A stretch of 64,000 nucleotides of DNA from Plotosus lineatus. Taxonomy: Eukaryota > Chordata > Actinopteri > Siluriformes > Plotosidae. This document shows, in pieces, positions 1 through 10,997 of this stretch. The notes beneath the pieces are model-generated. The model was given only the letters and a program-made list of their open reading frames with translations. It was not told where the DNA came from and made no database searches. Location: the NCBI GenBank assembly GCA_024760905.1, contig CM045729.1, positions 62,797,080-62,861,079 of the forward strand, read 5' to 3'. The position numbers and the translations under genes are program-made. Each line of letters begins with the position of its first letter. Positions within the stretch are counted from its first letter, which is position 1.

Positions 1-299
1 TTTTCAGACACAGTAAACACAGCAGTCTTTTCTCGATTCTCACTGCAGTCACAATGAAGCCCCGAGTGCTACATCCACTTCATCATACCTCCTCGACTTA
101 GCTTTGGGAGACTTTCGTTTCTCTCACGGTCTCCGTCTGTCTCCACCTCTTTTGTCGTCCCTGTTAAAAAATTTTTCATGGTGTGTTTATTAACTTCATT
201 TCATATTTTACCACTCAGCTCATTCTCTCTGTGAGCAATCTGACAGTGAGGGAGCCACTGCCACCTACTGTAATGGATGTACAATTACACTTTATTCTA

Positions 300-410
300 G
301 TATGGCAAAAAAAAGCACGTTCCCTGGTGTCACACATGCCCCCGGCATCACACCGCGCCCACCCCCAGGGGGGGGGCACGCCCCACTATTTGAGAACCAC
401 TGTTTTGAAG
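300..410. mobile_element. Terminus of a hAT-like DNA transposon (partial)
   Basis: A G/C-rich stretch closes with ACTATTTGAGAACCACTG. Read on the other strand this is CAGTGGTTCTCAAATAGT, the kind of CAGNGG terminus common in hAT-superfamily elements. The opposite end is not in the window, so the element would extend left of base 1 or be truncated. No transposase is visible. The assignment rests on one terminal motif. Confidence 0.3.
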
Positions 411-779
411 TCATGTTAACTGTGTTACACAGTTCTACCAACATTTCCAGAAAGGTGACTGGTATCACACCACACTAACACAAGGATTTTTTAGCAGCAA
501 AATAATGGTGCTCTGAGAAGCCTTCAACCAATAAATTAATATAAACATTAATTTTCTCAACAAGGCGTGAAAATGACTAATTCCTACTTTTCAATAAACC
601 AATACAGGTTTACTCGAATACATATACAGTCATTATAGAAAACTGAAATCCTATACAAACTGGCCTTTTTAGAATTGCTTTACAAGGAAGTAGTATAGAG
701 AGGAACGCAGTATACTCTGAAGAGGCATATTTTGACATAATCTGAACAAGAAAGCCAATTTTCTTGCCAAAATATTAGC
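411..779. other. AT-rich stretch with nothing recognisable
   Basis: No reading frame, repeat unit or transposon terminus was recognised. Confidence 0.4.
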
Positions 780-1467
780 ATGACCGTATAATACACAGCA
801 CTCTTTTTGAGTCACCATCATCAGTCATTCGATTTGTAATGAATAGCCCCAGATATTTCATTTATTACAAACACAAATCACTTGTCCTGGTAAATAAATA
901 TCTGGAAAATTGAAGTCCTTATCATCTTTTATTCTAAACAGCAAAACCATGCTTGCACATCATTAATGGTACTGTACTTCAACCATATATTTAGCAGCTG
1001 TTGAAAAATATAACTACTAACTGTTGAGAGTAGAGAACAACTATATCATCTGTACACATAAAATGTCTATCAATACATGATCAGTCATGGAGACAGTTTT
1101 GCGGACACTCTGTAGGCGAGATAAACCATTCATGTATATATTAAACAGGGCTGGTGAAAGCAGACCCACCCACCACAGTGCACACCATTACTAATGTCAA
1201 ATGGGGCGGAGACACTATTGCTCCATTTAACCTGCATGCTCTGCTTGGCATACCAATGTGTGAGAATTCTTAGAAATCCTACCAGGCACACCCTTTTGGG
1301 TTCACTTCAAAATTAATTTTTGGTGGTAAACTCGATTAAAAGCCTGAACGGCATCACTTAAATCAATTAAAACAGAAGAATTCTGCCCTCTATAAATTTC
1401 AACTGCTTCTTCCTTGGCATAGATACACATACGAGGACCATGCTTAGCCTTGAAGCCAAATTGGTTG
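780..1467 (-). mobile_element. Decayed non-LTR reverse transcriptase relic
   Basis: Read on the minus strand, broken frames give reverse transcriptase landmarks in order: QFGFKAKHG near 1440-1465, a decayed active-site block (SSVLIDLSDAVQAFNRV, usually LDASKAFDRV) near 1340-1390, and LLSPALFNIYMNGLS near 1130-1170. Stops and frameshifts are frequent, so it is an old copy. Its high-coordinate side is cut by the 3' end of RTE copy A at about 1468. The LINE clade was not determined. Confidence 0.55.
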
Positions 1468-1496
1468 TCTTCTTCTTTTCCTTTCGGCTTTTCCCT

Positions 1497-2981
1497 TCAG
1501 GGGTCGCCACAGCGGATCATCTGCCTCCATCTCACCCTATCCTTTGCATCTTCTTCTCTTACACCAACGACCTTCATGTCCTCCTTTACCACATCCATGA
1601 ATCGTCTCTTTGGTCTTCCTCTAGGCCTTTTGCCTGGTAGTTCCAGCCTCAGCATCCTATTACCAATATACTCACTATCCCTCCTCTGTACATGTCCAAA
1701 CCATCTCAATCTAGCCTCTCTGACTTTGTCTCCAAAACGTCTTACATGTGCTGTCCCTCTGACGTACTCATTCCTAATCCTATCCATCCTCGTTACTCCC
1801 AAAGAGAACCTCAACATTTTCATCTCTGCTACCTCCAACTCTGCCTCCTGTCTTTTCCCCAGGGCCACTGTTTCTAACCCATACAGCATCGTTGGCCTCA
1901 ACACCGTTTTGTACACTTTTCCTTTCATTTTTGCCGATACCCTCCTATCACACATCACACCCGACACTTTTCTCCAACCATTCCAACCTGCCTGCACACG
2001 CTTCTTGACCTCTTTTCCACACTCGCCATTGCTCTGGATTGTTGAGCCTAAGTACTTAAAATCCTCCACCTTTCTTATCTCTGCTCCCTGTAATCTCACC
2101 GTTCCTCTTTGGTCCTTGGCATTCATGCACATGTACTCTGTCTTACTGAGGCTAATCTTCATTCCCCTCCTTTCCAGGGCATACCTCCACCTCTCTAGAT
2201 TTTCCTGCACTTGTTCTCTGCTCTCACTACAGATTACAATGTCATCTGCAAACATCATAGTCCATGGGGAATCTTGTCTAACCTCGTCTGTCAGCCTGTC
2301 CATCACCATAGCGAACAAGAAGGGGCTGAGAGCTGACCCTTGATGCAGTCCCACCTCCACCTTGAACTCTTCTGTCACACCGACAGCACACCTCACCACT
2401 GTCTTACATCTCTCATACATGTCCTGCACCACTCTAACATACTTCTCTGCCACTCCAGACTTCCTCATGCAATACCACAGTTCTTCTCTCGGCACCCTGT
2501 CATATGCTTTCTCCAGATCCACAAAGGCACAATGCAGCTCCCTCTGACCTTCTCTGTACTTCTCCATTAACATCCTCAAGGCAAACACTGCATCTGTGGT
2601 GCTCTTTCTGGGCATGAAACCAAACTGTTGTTCACAAATGCTGACTTCTGCCCTTAGTCTAGCTTCCACTATTCTTTCCCATAACTTCATCGTATGGCTC
2701 ATCAACTTTATCCCTCTGTAGTTGCCACAACTCTGCACGTCTCCCTTGTTCTTAAAAATGGGCACCAGCACACTTCTCCTCCATTCCTCTGGCATCCTCT
2801 CACTCTCTAAGACCTTGTTAAATGTTCTTGTCAGAAAATCTACTGCTACCTCTCCTAGACACTTCCATACCTCCACCGGTATGTCATCAGGACCAACTGC
2901 CTTTCCATTCTTCATCCTCTTCAATGCCCTCCTCACTTCACCCTTACTAATCTTTGCTACTTCCTGGTCCTCAACAGTCAC
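1497..2981 (-). CDS. RTE reverse transcriptase ORF (copy A), open
   Basis: A 494-residue open frame encodes the reverse transcriptase and C-terminal region of the RTE element. Visible blocks in order: NGKAVGPDDIPVEVWK, a fingers/palm block with NYRGIKLMS, QQFGFMPRKSTTDA, the first catalytic block DLEKAYDRVPR, LHQGSALSPFLF, the catalytic FADDIVIC (two Asp of the YxDD-type box), then a thumb and a basic C-terminal domain with RWFGHVQRRDSEYIG and RPRGRPKRRF. The enzyme copies LINE RNA, and in trans SINE RNA, at a nicked target. The frame opens at a GTG after an in-frame upstream stop, so this is a domain of a longer protein and not an independent start. It has no internal stop. The upstream endonuclease/linker frame is offset by -1. 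Confidence 0.85.
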   Translation of the reverse strand: MTVEDQEVAKISKGEVRRALKRMKNGKAVGPDDIPVEVWKCLGEVAVDFLTRTFNKVLESERMPEEWRRSVLVPIFKNKGDVQSCGNYRGIKLMSHTMKLWERIVEARLRAEVSICEQQFGFMPRKSTTDAVFALRMLMEKYREGQRELHCAFVDLEKAYDRVPREELWYCMRKSGVAEKYVRVVQDMYERCKTVVRCAVGVTEEFKVEVGLHQGSALSPFLFAMVMDRLTDEVRQDSPWTMMFADDIVICSESREQVQENLERWRYALERRGMKISLSKTEYMCMNAKDQRGTVRLQGAEIRKVEDFKYLGSTIQSNGECGKEVKKRVQAGWNGWRKVSGVMCDRRVSAKMKGKVYKTVLRPTMLYGLETVALGKRQEAELEVAEMKMLRFSLGVTRMDRIRNEYVRGTAHVRRFGDKVREARLRWFGHVQRRDSEYIGNRMLRLELPGKRPRGRPKRRFMDVVKEDMKVVGVREEDAKDRVRWRQMIRCGDP

Positions 2982-2986
2982 CTCTT

Positions 2987-3679
2987 CTACACTTCTTCTC
3001 TCTCATTTTCCTCATTCATCAGCTCTTCAAAGTACTCTTTCCATCTTCCCAGCACACTTCTGTCATCAGTCAATACATTTCCCTCTCTGTCCTTTATCAA
3101 TCTAACTTGCTGCACGTCCTTCCCATCTCTATTTCTCTGCTGTGCCAACCTGTATAAATCATTTTCTCCCTCCTTACTTTCCAGCCGAGCATACAAGTCA
3201 TCAAACGCACTCTGTTTGGCCTTTGACACTGCTACCTTTGCCTTACGCTGTGTCTCCCTGTACTCCTGTTTACTCTCTTCGGTTTTGTCAATGTCCCACT
3301 TCTTCTTAGCTAATCTCTTCCTTTGTACACACTCCTGCACTTCCTCATTCCACCACCAAGTCTCCTTATCTACTTTCCTTCCAGATGACACACCAAATAT
3401 TCTCCTACCTGTCTCCCTGATCACATTCGCTGTAGTTGTCCAGTCATCTGGAAGCACTTCCTGACCACCCAAAGCCTGTTTCAACTCCTCCTTGAAGACA
3501 ACCCGACACTCTTCCTTTTTCAACTTCCACCACTTTGTCTTCTGCTCTGCCTTTGCCTTCTTCACCTTCCTCACCATCAGCATCATCCTGCACACCACCA
3601 TCCTATGCTGTTTGGCAACACTCTCACCCGCTACTACTTTGCAGTCACTGACTTCCTTTAAATTACATCGCCTGCACAA
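2987..3679 (-). pseudogene. RTE endonuclease C-terminus and linker (copy A), 5'-truncated
   Basis: A 230-residue frame covers the end of the APE-like endonuclease (CRRCNLKEVSDCK and the conserved His in ESVAKQHRMVV) and the basic linker (KTKWWKLKKEECRVVF, WWWNEEVQECVQRKRLAKKKW, RWKEYFEELMNEENERE). It ends in TAG at 2987-2989, just before the RT frame, which lies in the -1 phase. The catalytic N-terminal half of the endonuclease was lost by 5' truncation, so the copy cannot retrotranspose by itself. Confidence 0.7.
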
Positions 3680-3681
3680 GA

Positions 3682-3719
3682 TGTAGTCTACCTGTAGTCT
3701 ACATGTACATGTAGTCTAC
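3682..3719. repeat. Three copies of TGTAGTCTAC at the RTE 5' junction
   Basis: The 10-mer TGTAGTCTAC occurs at 3682-3691, 3693-3702 and 3710-3719, around the palindromic ACATGTACATGT. Only the first is part of the RTE sequence (copies B and C have AGGTAGACTACATCTTG once). The others sit at the truncation point and look like junction filler. Confidence 0.65.
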
Positions 3720-4460
3720 CTGTCTGTGGTAGTAAAATATTTATACACTGGCTAATACATTTTGCCTATAATTATCTAGGCTCCCCACCCAAATCACAAT
3801 CATTCATTCATTTGCCAAAATGCTTAATCCTACCAGGGTGCATTTAAATTATGAAACAGACTGCAAAATGGTTTATGAGTCATATTGTCTCATGGAGTGA
3901 GTGGCCAGTTCATGAGCCTGAACTTCAGTAAAAGCTGTGCATCAGGTGTTAGGAAATTCCACAGCTGTGAGGTATTTACATTCTTTGTTGGCTATGCGTG
4001 AGTTTGTGAGTGAAAGTCTTTCTGTTGTTTAAATGATAATTCTAAATGTATTTTCTGCTGTTTTGTTTCCTTTCAATTGTATTTTATAGAGGGACTTTTA
4101 TGGCCCAGTGTTTGCCAGTTGAGCTTCTTTGAGTTTATTAAATATTACTTCTAGAATGAAGCCAACCTTTATCTCCACGACACACCTGAAAAAAACCCCT
4201 GCGGTGTATTTTTATCATTGTATGTGCAACTTCAAAGTATTAAGTACACTTAAGTACTAAGTATAAAAGGATAAAAGAATTTAAACATTTCTTATTACCC
4301 CTACACATCCCTAATGAGCAAGCCCACAGCGATGGTAGCAAGGAAAATCTCCCTCAGTAGATGTGAGGAAGAAACCTTGAGAGGAACCAGGCCCAAAGTG
4401 GAAACTCATCCTCATTTGGGTGAAACAATAAAAATACAAACCATATACATACATACACAC

Positions 4461-4462
<2 letters not shown>
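3720..4462. other. AT-rich spacer without recognised features
   Basis: I see no coding frame, SINE head or transposon end here. It leads into the (TA)n tract at 4463. Confidence 0.4.

Positions 4463-4534
<72 letters not shown>
4463..4534. repeat. (TA)n microsatellite, left half
   Basis: A pure AT alternation ends exactly at the Tc1-like terminus CTAGTCC. With 7669-7747 it probably represents one tract split by the transposon. Confidence 0.95.
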
Positions 4535-4535
<1 letters not shown>

Positions 4536-4691
4536 TAGTCCTGCTCAAAAAATTAGCATATTGTGATGAAGTTCATTATTTTCTGTAATGTACTGATAAA
4601 CATTTGGCTTTCATATATTTTAGATTGATTACACACAACTGAAGTAGTCCAAGCCTTTTATTGTTTAAATATTGATAATTTTGGCAAAAAA

Positions 4692-6296
4692 GTAAGATAA
4701 GATAAGATAAGATACAGCTTTATTAATCTCACAATGGAGAAATTCACTGTTACAGGCTCTTGAGGTACTATCAGTAGGGGGTGCAAAAATAGACACAAGT
4801 ACAAACATACACACATACATATATATTATATAAGTAAATAAATAAATAGATAAATAAATAGTATAAATTAATAAACAATAAAAGAAAAAAATGGAGCAAC
4901 TTTATAGACTGGCCTATATTAAAGTGTAATGTATCTGAGGGCAGAGTAGATGGGTTGATACGGTTCACAGTCAGTGGGGTAGATGTGGTTGATTAAAGTG
5001 CACGGGGTTTTTATTGCACATAACCGGTATTTTCACAGACAGTTACAAAGTGGCGTTGTACAGTCTGACAGCGGTGGGAATGAACGACCTACGGTAGCGC
5101 TCCTTCCTGCACTGAGGATGCCTCAGTCGTCCACTGAAGGAGCTGCTCAGCTTCTCTACAGTCTGGTGCAGTGGGTGAGAGCTGTTGTTCATGATGGATG
5201 TGAGCTTTGCTACCATCCTCCTCTCACTCACCTCCTCCACAGAGTCCAGTGGGCAGCCTAGGACAGAGCTGGCCCTCCTGACCAGCTTGTTCAGTCTCTT
5301 CCTATCCCGCTCTGTGCTGCCCGGGGCCCAGCAGATGGCAGCGTAGAGGATTGCAGAGGCTACCACAGAGTCATAAAAAGTCCTGAGCAGAGGTCTGCAT
5401 ACGCCGAAGGACCTGAGTCTCCTCAGAAGGTGGAGGCGACTCTGGCCCTTCTTGTACAGGGCGTTGGTGTTGTGGGACCAGTCCAGTTTATTGTTAAGGT
5501 GAACACCCAGGTACTTGAAACTGTCCACTGTCTCAATGTCCTGTCCCTGGATGTTCACTAGTAAGTGTGTGTGTGTGTGTGTGTGTTCGAGTGCTTCTCC
5601 TGAAGTCGACCACCATCTCCTTCGTCTTCCTAGTGTTCAAGCACAGGTGGTTGCGCTCACACCAGTCCACGAAGTCAACGATGACCGACCGGTACTCCAG
5701 CTCGTTCCCCTCTGACACACGGCCCACAATGGCGGAGTCGTCCGAGAACTTCTGGAGGTGGCAGCTGTTTGTGTTATATATGAAGTCCGAGGTATAGATG
5801 TTGAAAAGGAAGGGTGAGAGGACGGTGCCCTGCGGTGCCCCCGTGCTGCAGACTACCACCTTTGACTTACAGCTGCGCAGCCGCACGTACTGTGGACAGT
5901 TAGTAAGGTAGTCAATAATCCAGGCAGCAAGATGCCCGTCCACTCCCACGTCCTCCAGCTTCCCCCGCAGACGCGCTGGCCTGATGGTGTTGAAGGCGCT
6001 GGAGAAGTCAAAGAACATGACCCTCACAGTGCTGCCGGCGATCTCCAGGTGGGTGAGTGCCCGCTGCAGAAGGTAGATGACGGCATCTTCTACTCCGATG
6101 TTGAGCCTGTAGGCAAACTGCAGCGGGTCTAGGGTGGGGCTCACCATAGAGCGGAGGTGTTCAAGGAAGAGCCTTTCCATGGTCTTAATGAGGTGGGAGG
6201 TCAGGGCGACAGGTCTGTAGTGGGCTGGTTCCTTCGCTTGAGCTGTTTTGGGAACCGGAACCACACAGGAGGTCTTCCATAGGACGGGAACCTTCT
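4692..6296 (-). mobile_element. L2/Rex1-like LINE inserted in Tc1 copy 1
   Basis: A minus-strand, 5'-truncated non-LTR retrotransposon. Its 3' end is TTAATAAAGCTGTATCTTAT followed by a short TCTTA-type tail, typical of L2-like fish LINEs. The flanking Tc1 arm resumes at about 6297. Compared with Tc1 copy 3, a few tens of bases of Tc1 arm are missing at the junction, so a small target deletion accompanied insertion or followed it. Confidence 0.75.
5043..6264 (-). pseudogene. L2/Rex1-like reverse transcriptase, broken
   Basis: Two minus-strand frames make the C-terminal reverse transcriptase. The upstream one (5533-6264) has YRPVALTSHLIKTMERLF, FFDFSSAFNTI, the block APQGTVLSPFLFNIYTSDF and the catalytic region as KFSDDSAIV. 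The downstream one (5043-5558) has FKYLGVHLNNKLDW, the LYAAICWAPGSTERDR region and the C-terminal RYRRSFIPTAVRLYN. A (TG)n expansion at 5567-5586 lies at the break and shifts the frame. The N-terminal endonuclease is absent through 5' truncation. Confidence 0.75.
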
Positions 6297-6384
6297 ATAT
6301 ATCATATTTCATCCGACCAATTAAAAAAAACTGTTTTTAATACAAAAAAAGTCAACCTTAAAATAATTATGTTCAGTTCTGCAC

Positions 6385-7336
6385 TCAATACTTGGTCGGG
6401 AATCCTTTTGCAGAAATGACCGCTTCAATGCGGCGTGGCACGGAGGCAATCGGCCTGTGGCACTGCTGAGGTGTTACGGAGGCCCAGGATGCTTCGATAG
6501 CGGCCTTAAGCTCATCCACAGCGTTGGGTCTGGTGTCTCTCAACTTTCTCTTCACAATATCCCACAGATTCTCTATGGGGTTCAGGTCAGGAGAGTTGGC
6601 AGGCCAATTGAGCACAGTAATACCATGGTCAGTAAACCATTTACCAGTGGTTTTGGCACTGTGAGCAGGTGCCAGGTCGTGCTGAAAAATGAAATCTTTA
6701 TCTCCATAAAGCTTTTCAGCAGATGGAAGCATGAAGTGCTCCAAAATCTCCTGATAGCTAGCTGCATTGACCCTGCCCTGATAAAACACAGTGGGACCAA
6801 CACCAACAGCTGACATGGCACCCCAGACCATCACTGACTGTGGGTACTTGACACTGGACTTCAGGCATTTTGGCATTTCCTTCTCCCCAGTCTTCCTCCA
6901 GACTCTGGCACCTTGATTTCCGAATGACATGCAAAATTTGCTTTCATCCGAAAAAAGTACTTTGGACCACTGAGCAACAGTCCAGTGCTGCTTCTCTGTA
7001 GCCCAGGTCGGGCGCTTCTGCCGCTGTTTCTGGTTCAAAAGTGGCTTGATCTGGGGAATGCGGCACCTGTAGCCCAGTCCACTGCTTCCACAGGTCCCCC
7101 AAGGTCTGGAATCGGCCCTTCTCTACAGTCTTCCTCAGGGTCCAGTCACCTCTTCTGGTTGTGCAGCGTTTTCTGCCACACTTTTTCCTTCCCACAGATG
7201 TCCCACTGAGGTGCCTTGATACAGCACTCTGGGAACAGCCTATTCACTCAGAGATTTCTTTCTGTGTCTTACCCTCTTGCTTGAGGGTGTCAATGATGGC
7301 CTTCTGGACAGCAGTCAGGTTGACAGTCTTACCCAT
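6385..7336 (-). pseudogene. Tc1-like transposase (copy 1), inactivated
   Basis: The start is the ATG at 7334-7336, beginning MGKTVNLTAVQKAIIDTLKQ, a helix-turn-helix N-terminus of the paired-like type. An in-frame TGA at 7244-7246 and a frameshift near 7040-7000 break it. The catalytic half (6385-7038, 217 residues) is open and shows the DDE signatures: VLFSDESKF, FIFQHDLAPAHSA, and NSPDLNPIENLW with the Glu. The frame ends GFPTKY then stop, the usual Tc1-like C-terminus. The enzyme would cut and paste the element at TA sites; this copy cannot encode it. The same TGA is present in copy 3. Confidence 0.85.
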
Positions 7337-7667
7337 GATTGCGGTTTTAAGTAATGAACCAGGCTGGGAGTTTTTAAAAGCCTCAGGAATCTTTTGCAGG
7401 TGTTTAGAGTTAATTGGTTGATTCAGATGATTAGGTTAATAGCTCGTTTAGAGTACCTTTTCATGATATGCTAATTTTTTGAGATAGGAATTTTGGGTTT
7501 TCATGAGCTGTATGCCAAAATCATCAGTATTAAAACAATAAAAGACCTGAAATATTTCAGTTGGTGTGCAATGAATCTAAAATATATGAAAGTTTAATTT
7601 TTTTATCAGTACATTACAGAAAATAATCAACTTTATGACGATATGCTAATTTTTTTGAGAAGGTCTA

Positions 7668-7668
<1 letters not shown>

Positions 7669-7747
<79 letters not shown>
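7669..7747. repeat. (TA)n microsatellite, right half
   Basis: A TA alternation begins directly at the right Tc1 terminus. It is the partner of 4463-4534. Confidence 0.95.
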
Positions 7748-7749
<2 letters not shown>

Positions 7750-7759
7750 CAAATTCATT

Positions 7760-9290
7760 ACAGACCAGAATATAGTCCAGCTGGTTATACAAGAACTGTA
7801 AGCTCTACATAATTGTGGGCAAGAGAATTAATGTCACCAGCAGTGAAAAGTCATGTTCACAGTCTGTTAGTACACATCTGGTTCCATTTAGATTGTCAAC
7901 AGCAAGAAGGAGGGGCTTCCTCAACAGAGAGAGAGGTCATTAGGTATACTCATAGTAGTGTAATCAAAATAGAAGAATTTATTATTGCTGAGTGTAAGCA
8001 GGGACTCTGGCATCCTGCACCTTGTGATCTAAGGAGGCGTGCCGAATCATAAACTGCAAGAAGTTCGCTAAGATAATGTGGCACGAGATCATTAAGTGCT
8101 TTATAGGTTAAAAGTAGTATTTTCAGAGTATCAATCAGAGAGTAATGCTGTAGAATAATCTAATCTTGAGGTAACAAAAGCATGAACAAGTTTTTCCGCA
8201 TCGTGCAGTGACATCATATTTCTTAATTTAAATTCCTGTGATGAAAGAAGGTTACCCGGGTAATATTATCTACATGAGCTTCACATGAAAGACCAGGATC
8301 AGTAATCTCTCCAAGATCCTTTACTGCTACACATGATGAGACTGAAACACCATCCAAACTTATTACATCAGACACCTTATTTCTAACTGCCTGAGATCTG
8401 AATACAAGTACTTCTGTCTTATAGTTTAAAAGGAGGAACTTTGTAAGCATCCAGTGTCTAATGTCCTTCACACATTTTTCAACTTTATTAGATTGATGTT
8501 TCTTATCTGGCTTTGCTGTAATATTTAACTGTGTGACATTAGCATAAAAATGAAAGTGAATACATGGTCATGAATGATATTACCCAAAGGGAGACTTTTC
8601 TGAGAGAATAGCAATGGGCCTAGGACAGAACCTTGTGGAACACCAAAACTTAACATTAGAAGATACAGAGAAATCACCATTTACGTTGAGAAATATAATG
8701 GTCAGTTAAATAAGATTTAAACTAGGAGAAGACTGTTCCCTTAACTCCAACAACATTTTCTAATCTGTCAAGGGGAATTGTGTGATCAATAGTGTCAAAG
8801 GCTGCACTAAGGTCAAGTAACACATGCAGGGAGACACAACCGTGGTCGGAGGCGAATGATGAGGCCTAAAGCCTGACTGATTTATTTCGTTAATTTTATT
8901 CCTACAAAGATATGCACATAACTGCCGTGCTACAGCTTTTTCTAAGATCTCAGAAATAAAAGGGAGGTTTGCTATTGGTCTTGGGTTGGACAGCTGATAT
9001 GGGTCGAGATCAGGTTTTTTAATAAGAGGTTTGATAACTGCTCATTTAAAGGATTTAGGTACATAACCAGTAGTAAGAGAAGAATGTATTTCATTTAATA
9101 AGGGTTGGTCACTTCTGAAAATATTTGTTTAAAGAAACATGGAGATACTGCACCAAGCACACAGGTTGATGATTTTGATGAGGAAATTAATGAGATTAGT
9201 TCAGTCTTTCAGGTTAAAACACTAGTAGTTCAGGATAAAACACTCAATTTGCGGATCTGCTGGCATGGTATTATTATTTACTATTTTATT
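7760..9290 (-). mobile_element. Decayed L2/CR1-group LINE reverse transcriptase
   Basis: On the minus strand broken frames spell a non-[16 protein letters not shown] is readable near 8600-8645. DIRHWMLTKFLLLNYKTEVLV followed by VSVSSCVAVKDLG is at 8223-8471. YKALNDLVPHYLSELL and LLRSQGAG lie near 8030-8110. Stops are scattered through it. It is a different family from the element nested in Tc1 copy 1 and from RTE/Rex3. Confidence 0.6.
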
Positions 9291-9847
9291 TATTAACCTT
9301 CCTGTCTTTAAATTTAGGTAATCGATTTTTGCTGGAGATTTTCAATTTTAATATGACAAAGTTCATAAAATAAAATCATCATTTCTATAAGTTGATAGTT
9401 TATATGTTTAATATATAAATATTTTGGAATTGCTTTGTTGTTGCTTTTGTTATTTTCTATTAGAGTTGAGAAATATACTGCTCTATCAGCACTAAGAGCT
9501 TTTCTGTAATTAATGAGACTCTCCTTCCTTTCTAATTGGAAAACCAGGAATTTAGCTTGACACTATTTTTGTTCTAGTTTGCGGGTGTTCCGTTTAGAAT
9601 GCATGTTTAATCATTTTAACAGGGGGCTGTTTTTCTCTCTGGTTTTCTTTTGAGAGGACTTGCATTATCTAGCGTATGGTGTAAACTTGATTCAAAATAC
9701 TCGGTGGCTTGATCAAGTTCTGCAAATCTAATGGTGATCCAATCATATCTGATAATCCTGAAGATTAATGATACTCTGTGCAGTTGTTGTTGACGCAAAC
9801 ATACGCATAATGCGAGAATGTGGTGACTATATGTTACAGTTATAGTA
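9291..9847. other. AT-rich spacer
   Basis: No frame, SINE or transposon end was recognised. Confidence 0.4.
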
Positions 9848-9850
9848 GTG

Positions 9851-9900
<50 letters not shown>
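9848..9900. repeat. (GT)n-(TA)n compound microsatellite
   Basis: A GT run with one GC interruption passes directly into a short TA run. Confidence 0.9.
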
Positions 9901-10192
9901 AAGTTATCAACTATGACCAAAAAAACAGTTTAACTTGCATCCACTACTTCACTTGTCTCATTTGTGTCCTGGAGCATCTGTCTGCCTTGGCGGGTGGTTC
10001 AAGGACCATATGTCCACAACTGGCTGTTTCAACTCCAGTGCCAGCCAGTAGCACATCAAAGCACTACTCAAAGCGCTTAGCAGGAGGGAAACAAACACAA
10101 TAGAGCCCCTTATATGAGATTGCTTTATATAATGTATCTCATACCAATGCCTTGGAAGAGTAACAAGTATTTAAACACAGTTATTCCCTTGT

Positions 10193-10538
10193 CTGTCTTC
10201 CTTTTGGCTTTTTCCCTTTTACTCGAGAGTCACCACTGCGAATCATCTGATTCGCACGTTTGATTTGGCAGAGGTTTTTATGTCGGATGCCCTTCCTGTC
10301 ACAACCCTTTTTAGCAAGGGACAGAAACACGCTGACAACTTTGCAGCCTACACTTTACGAAAGTCAGCAATGGTTCTTTTACATGCCTCTCACCATAGAC
10401 AGTGAGAGACATGGCCCACCTTTGATAACCCAGTGAGCTGCACTGGGGGGAGAGTGACAACCTTGTGGAGAGTGGGACTCGAACCCCCAACCTTTGGATC
10501 AGCGATCCAGCGCCCTATACCACTAGACCACCACTTCC
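10193..10538 (-). mobile_element. tRNA-headed SINE, RTE-tail type
   Basis: A full-length SINE on the minus strand. The tRNA-like head (high-coordinate end) has an A-box-like TGGTCTAGTGGTATAGGGCG and a B box GGTTCGAGTCC. The body contains GACAGGAAGGGCATCCGACA and ends with CTGTGGTGACTCTCGAGTAA and AAAGCCAAAAGGAAGACAG, resembling the RTE LINE 3' end. It is flanked by a 16-17-bp duplication containing ACAGTTATTCCCTTGT (10176-10192 and 10539-10555), consistent with target-primed reverse transcription. Confidence 0.88.
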
Positions 10539-10679
10539 CACAGTTATTCCCTTGTATATACTTGAAAATATCTGAAAACTCATGACATATGACATATTAC
10601 TAATTGTTAAAATACATATCAGTGTAAAGAAGATTAGTGTGTGTGTGTGTTTCAGTACTGATTTCTCAATTTAACCCTG

Positions 10680-10754
10680 TTATGGCTGCTGAAAGGCTAA
10701 ACCCTATCTCAGCCAACACTGGGCGCAGGTGAGATGTACCCTGAACAGGACCAA

Positions 10755-10785
<31 letters not shown>

Positions 10786-10850
10786 TCACAAAACCATTCA
10801 CACTCATACCAAACCACATGCTAACCACAACGCCACCACTGATGAAATAT
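10680..10850 (-). mobile_element. Degraded SINE relic with (CA)n
   Basis: Minus-oriented pieces of the second SINE type are visible: the 3' part (CTATCTCAGCCAACACTGGGC), then CATTCACACTCATACC, around a (CA)n tract at 10753-10781. It is strongly diverged. Confidence 0.45.
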
Positions 10851-10997
10851 TTCGGATTATGGTTGTTGCTTATTTGCTGTTCGGGATCTTCAGATATTGT
10901 TGCCTTTGTGTTTAAACAAGCCAGTTTGCTGATTGGAGGAGTGTTGATTTTTGTGGGAGATGGAAATATGGGTTCTTATCACCCACTATTACTATAG

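Larger units (their letters stand above)
1468..3719 (-). mobile_element. RTE-clade LINE, copy A (5'-truncated)
   Basis: This is a non-LTR retrotransposon on the minus strand. Its 3' end (low coordinate) is a short GAAGAA-type tail after CTGTGGCGACCCCTGAAG and AAAAGCCGAAAGGAAAAG, the same end as copies B and C. It keeps the C-terminal part of the endonuclease region, the linker and the whole reverse transcriptase. The 5' end is truncated inside the endonuclease region near 3690, followed by a run of repeated 10-mers. The short untranslated 3' end with a trinucleotide tail fits the RTE clade. It differs from copy C by only about five residues over the 494-residue RT frame, so both are young. 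No convincing target-site duplication was seen. Confidence 0.9.
4535..7668 (-). mobile_element. Tc1-like DNA transposon, copy 1, with nested LINE
   Basis: The left end reads CTAGTCCTGCTCAAAAAATT and the right end, reverse complemented, reads CTAGACCTTCTCAAAAAAAT. Both are flanked by TA, the Tc1/mariner target duplication. The AAAAAATTAGCATAT word recurs inside each arm, an inverted/direct-repeat type of terminus. The left arm is interrupted by an L2/Rex1-like LINE at about 4692-6296. Without that insert the element is about 1.5 kb, normal for Tc1-like elements. The transposase on the minus strand is broken. Confidence 0.9.

Noticed and set aside
1450..2343. 297-residue plus-strand frame opposite RTE copy A, and similar antisense frames at 25101-26072 and 38249-38857
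   Set aside because: They are shadows of the RTE reverse transcriptase on the other strand and appear wherever the RTE does.
10470..10535. Possible tRNA gene (A and B boxes on the minus strand)
   Set aside because: It is the head of a SINE present many times in the window, without a cloverleaf-consistent acceptor stem and followed by the SINE body. The same applies to the other SINE heads.
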